Of a stretch of 5,932 nt of DNA, positions 5,611 through 5,932 are shown piece by piece (position 1 is the first letter of the stretch; each line of letters begins with the position of its first letter). The stretch lies in NCBI GenBank assembly GCA_050633205.1, contig JBOEGA010000107.1, positions 1-5,932 of the forward strand. Direction: 5' to 3'. The notes under the pieces were generated by a model that was not told the DNA's origin, did not search any database, and worked only from the letters and a program-made list of their open reading frames with translations. This DNA comes from CBDHHC01 sp050633205. Its GTDB lineage: Bacteria > Pseudomonadota > Alphaproteobacteria > Rhizobiales > CBDHHC01. The position numbers and the translations under genes were made by a program.

Positions 5611-5932
5611 CTGTAGACCCTGTAAGTTTTCTGCTATTGATTTTGCCAATAATATCCATAGCAACTTCTATAGATAAATTAAGGTCGTTAATGTTAGCGG
5701 TATCGCGCAGGTGGTCAACTTCCACGCATCTGGCAATCAGATCACTGTAAACTGCCAGTCTGGGAGTTAGTCTGCTTTCACCTGAATATTTCTGCAAGAC
5801 TTCACCAATAATAGATCTCATGGACTCTAGTGCCCGGCCATAAGCTGCAGATATACGGCATTCATCGGCGAGAAGAAGTGTTTTATTGGTGAGGGTTAAC
5901 TTTGCGCCTCTGCGTAAATGGTCTTCCAGTGT
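5606..5932 (-). CDS. Hypothetical protein, 5' end cut by the window edge
   Basis: The frame is open from the right edge to TAG at 5606-5608 and gives 108 residues without a stop. I do not recognise the family. The visible part starts TLEDHLRRGAKLTLT and continues through LLLADECRISAAYGRALESM. It ends with a mainly helical section containing RLAVYSDLIARCVEVDHL and a polar tail KLTGSTD. It is probably soluble: no membrane segment is visible. The ATG at 5821 has no ribosome site and the frame continues well upstream of it with protein-like composition, so the true start should lie outside the window. The gene converges on the DUF4846 gene with only 20 bases between stop codons. Confidence 0.6.
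   Translation of the reverse strand, partial: TLEDHLRRGAKLTLTNKTLLLADECRISAAYGRALESMRSIIGEVLQKYSGESRLTPRLAVYSDLIARCVEVDHLRDTANINDLNLSIEVAMDIIGKINSRKLTGSTD

Overview
The window looks like a stretch of an alphaproteobacterial chromosome of moderate GC content. The main clue is the threonyl-tRNA synthetase, whose catalytic-core wording (for example KRDHRKLGREMDLFH and APGSVFWH) is of the alphaproteobacterial type. A perfect palindrome at the left edge belongs to a class of extragenic repeats common in that group. I cannot name the genus. No mobile element, phage gene, CRISPR array or tRNA gene is visible.

Layout. Bases 1-100 hold two REP-like palindromes. Bases 101-433 hold no gene I can support. 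Bases 434-544 form a structured thrS leader: an upstream bulged hairpin, an AU-rich linker, a hairpin with a 7-base loop, a Shine-Dalgarno site, and a TTG start. thrS (545-2473) is complete and ends at a strong stem-loop. A PlsC-like lysophospholipid acyltransferase (2550-3425), a small secreted CARDB-domain protein (3573-4037), a membrane-anchored TPR protein (4217-4684) and a secreted DUF4846 protein (4770-5585) follow on the + strand. A convergent gene of unknown function (5606-5932, - strand) runs off the right edge.

Transcription units. thrS seems to be its own unit. The CARDB gene ends at a textbook Rho-independent terminator. A good promoter-like site overlaps the U-tract of that terminator and precedes the TPR gene, so the TPR and DUF4846 genes may be co-transcribed. 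Apart from thrS, the genes point to the cell envelope: one acyltransferase, two exported proteins and one membrane-anchored protein. No shared pathway can be shown from sequence alone.

Most interesting point. The hairpin just upstream of the thrS ribosome binding site resembles a tRNA-Thr anticodon arm. Its 7-base loop places U33 and the Thr anticodon GGU in the correct register. The hairpin further upstream displays CGU, another Thr anticodon, at the centre of its loop. This matches the plan of the Escherichia coli thrS translational operator, where ThrRS binds anticodon-like stem-loops in its own mRNA and blocks the ribosome. It would be a candidate autoregulatory operator outside the gammaproteobacteria. 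It is an inference from one sequence and needs covariation or binding data.
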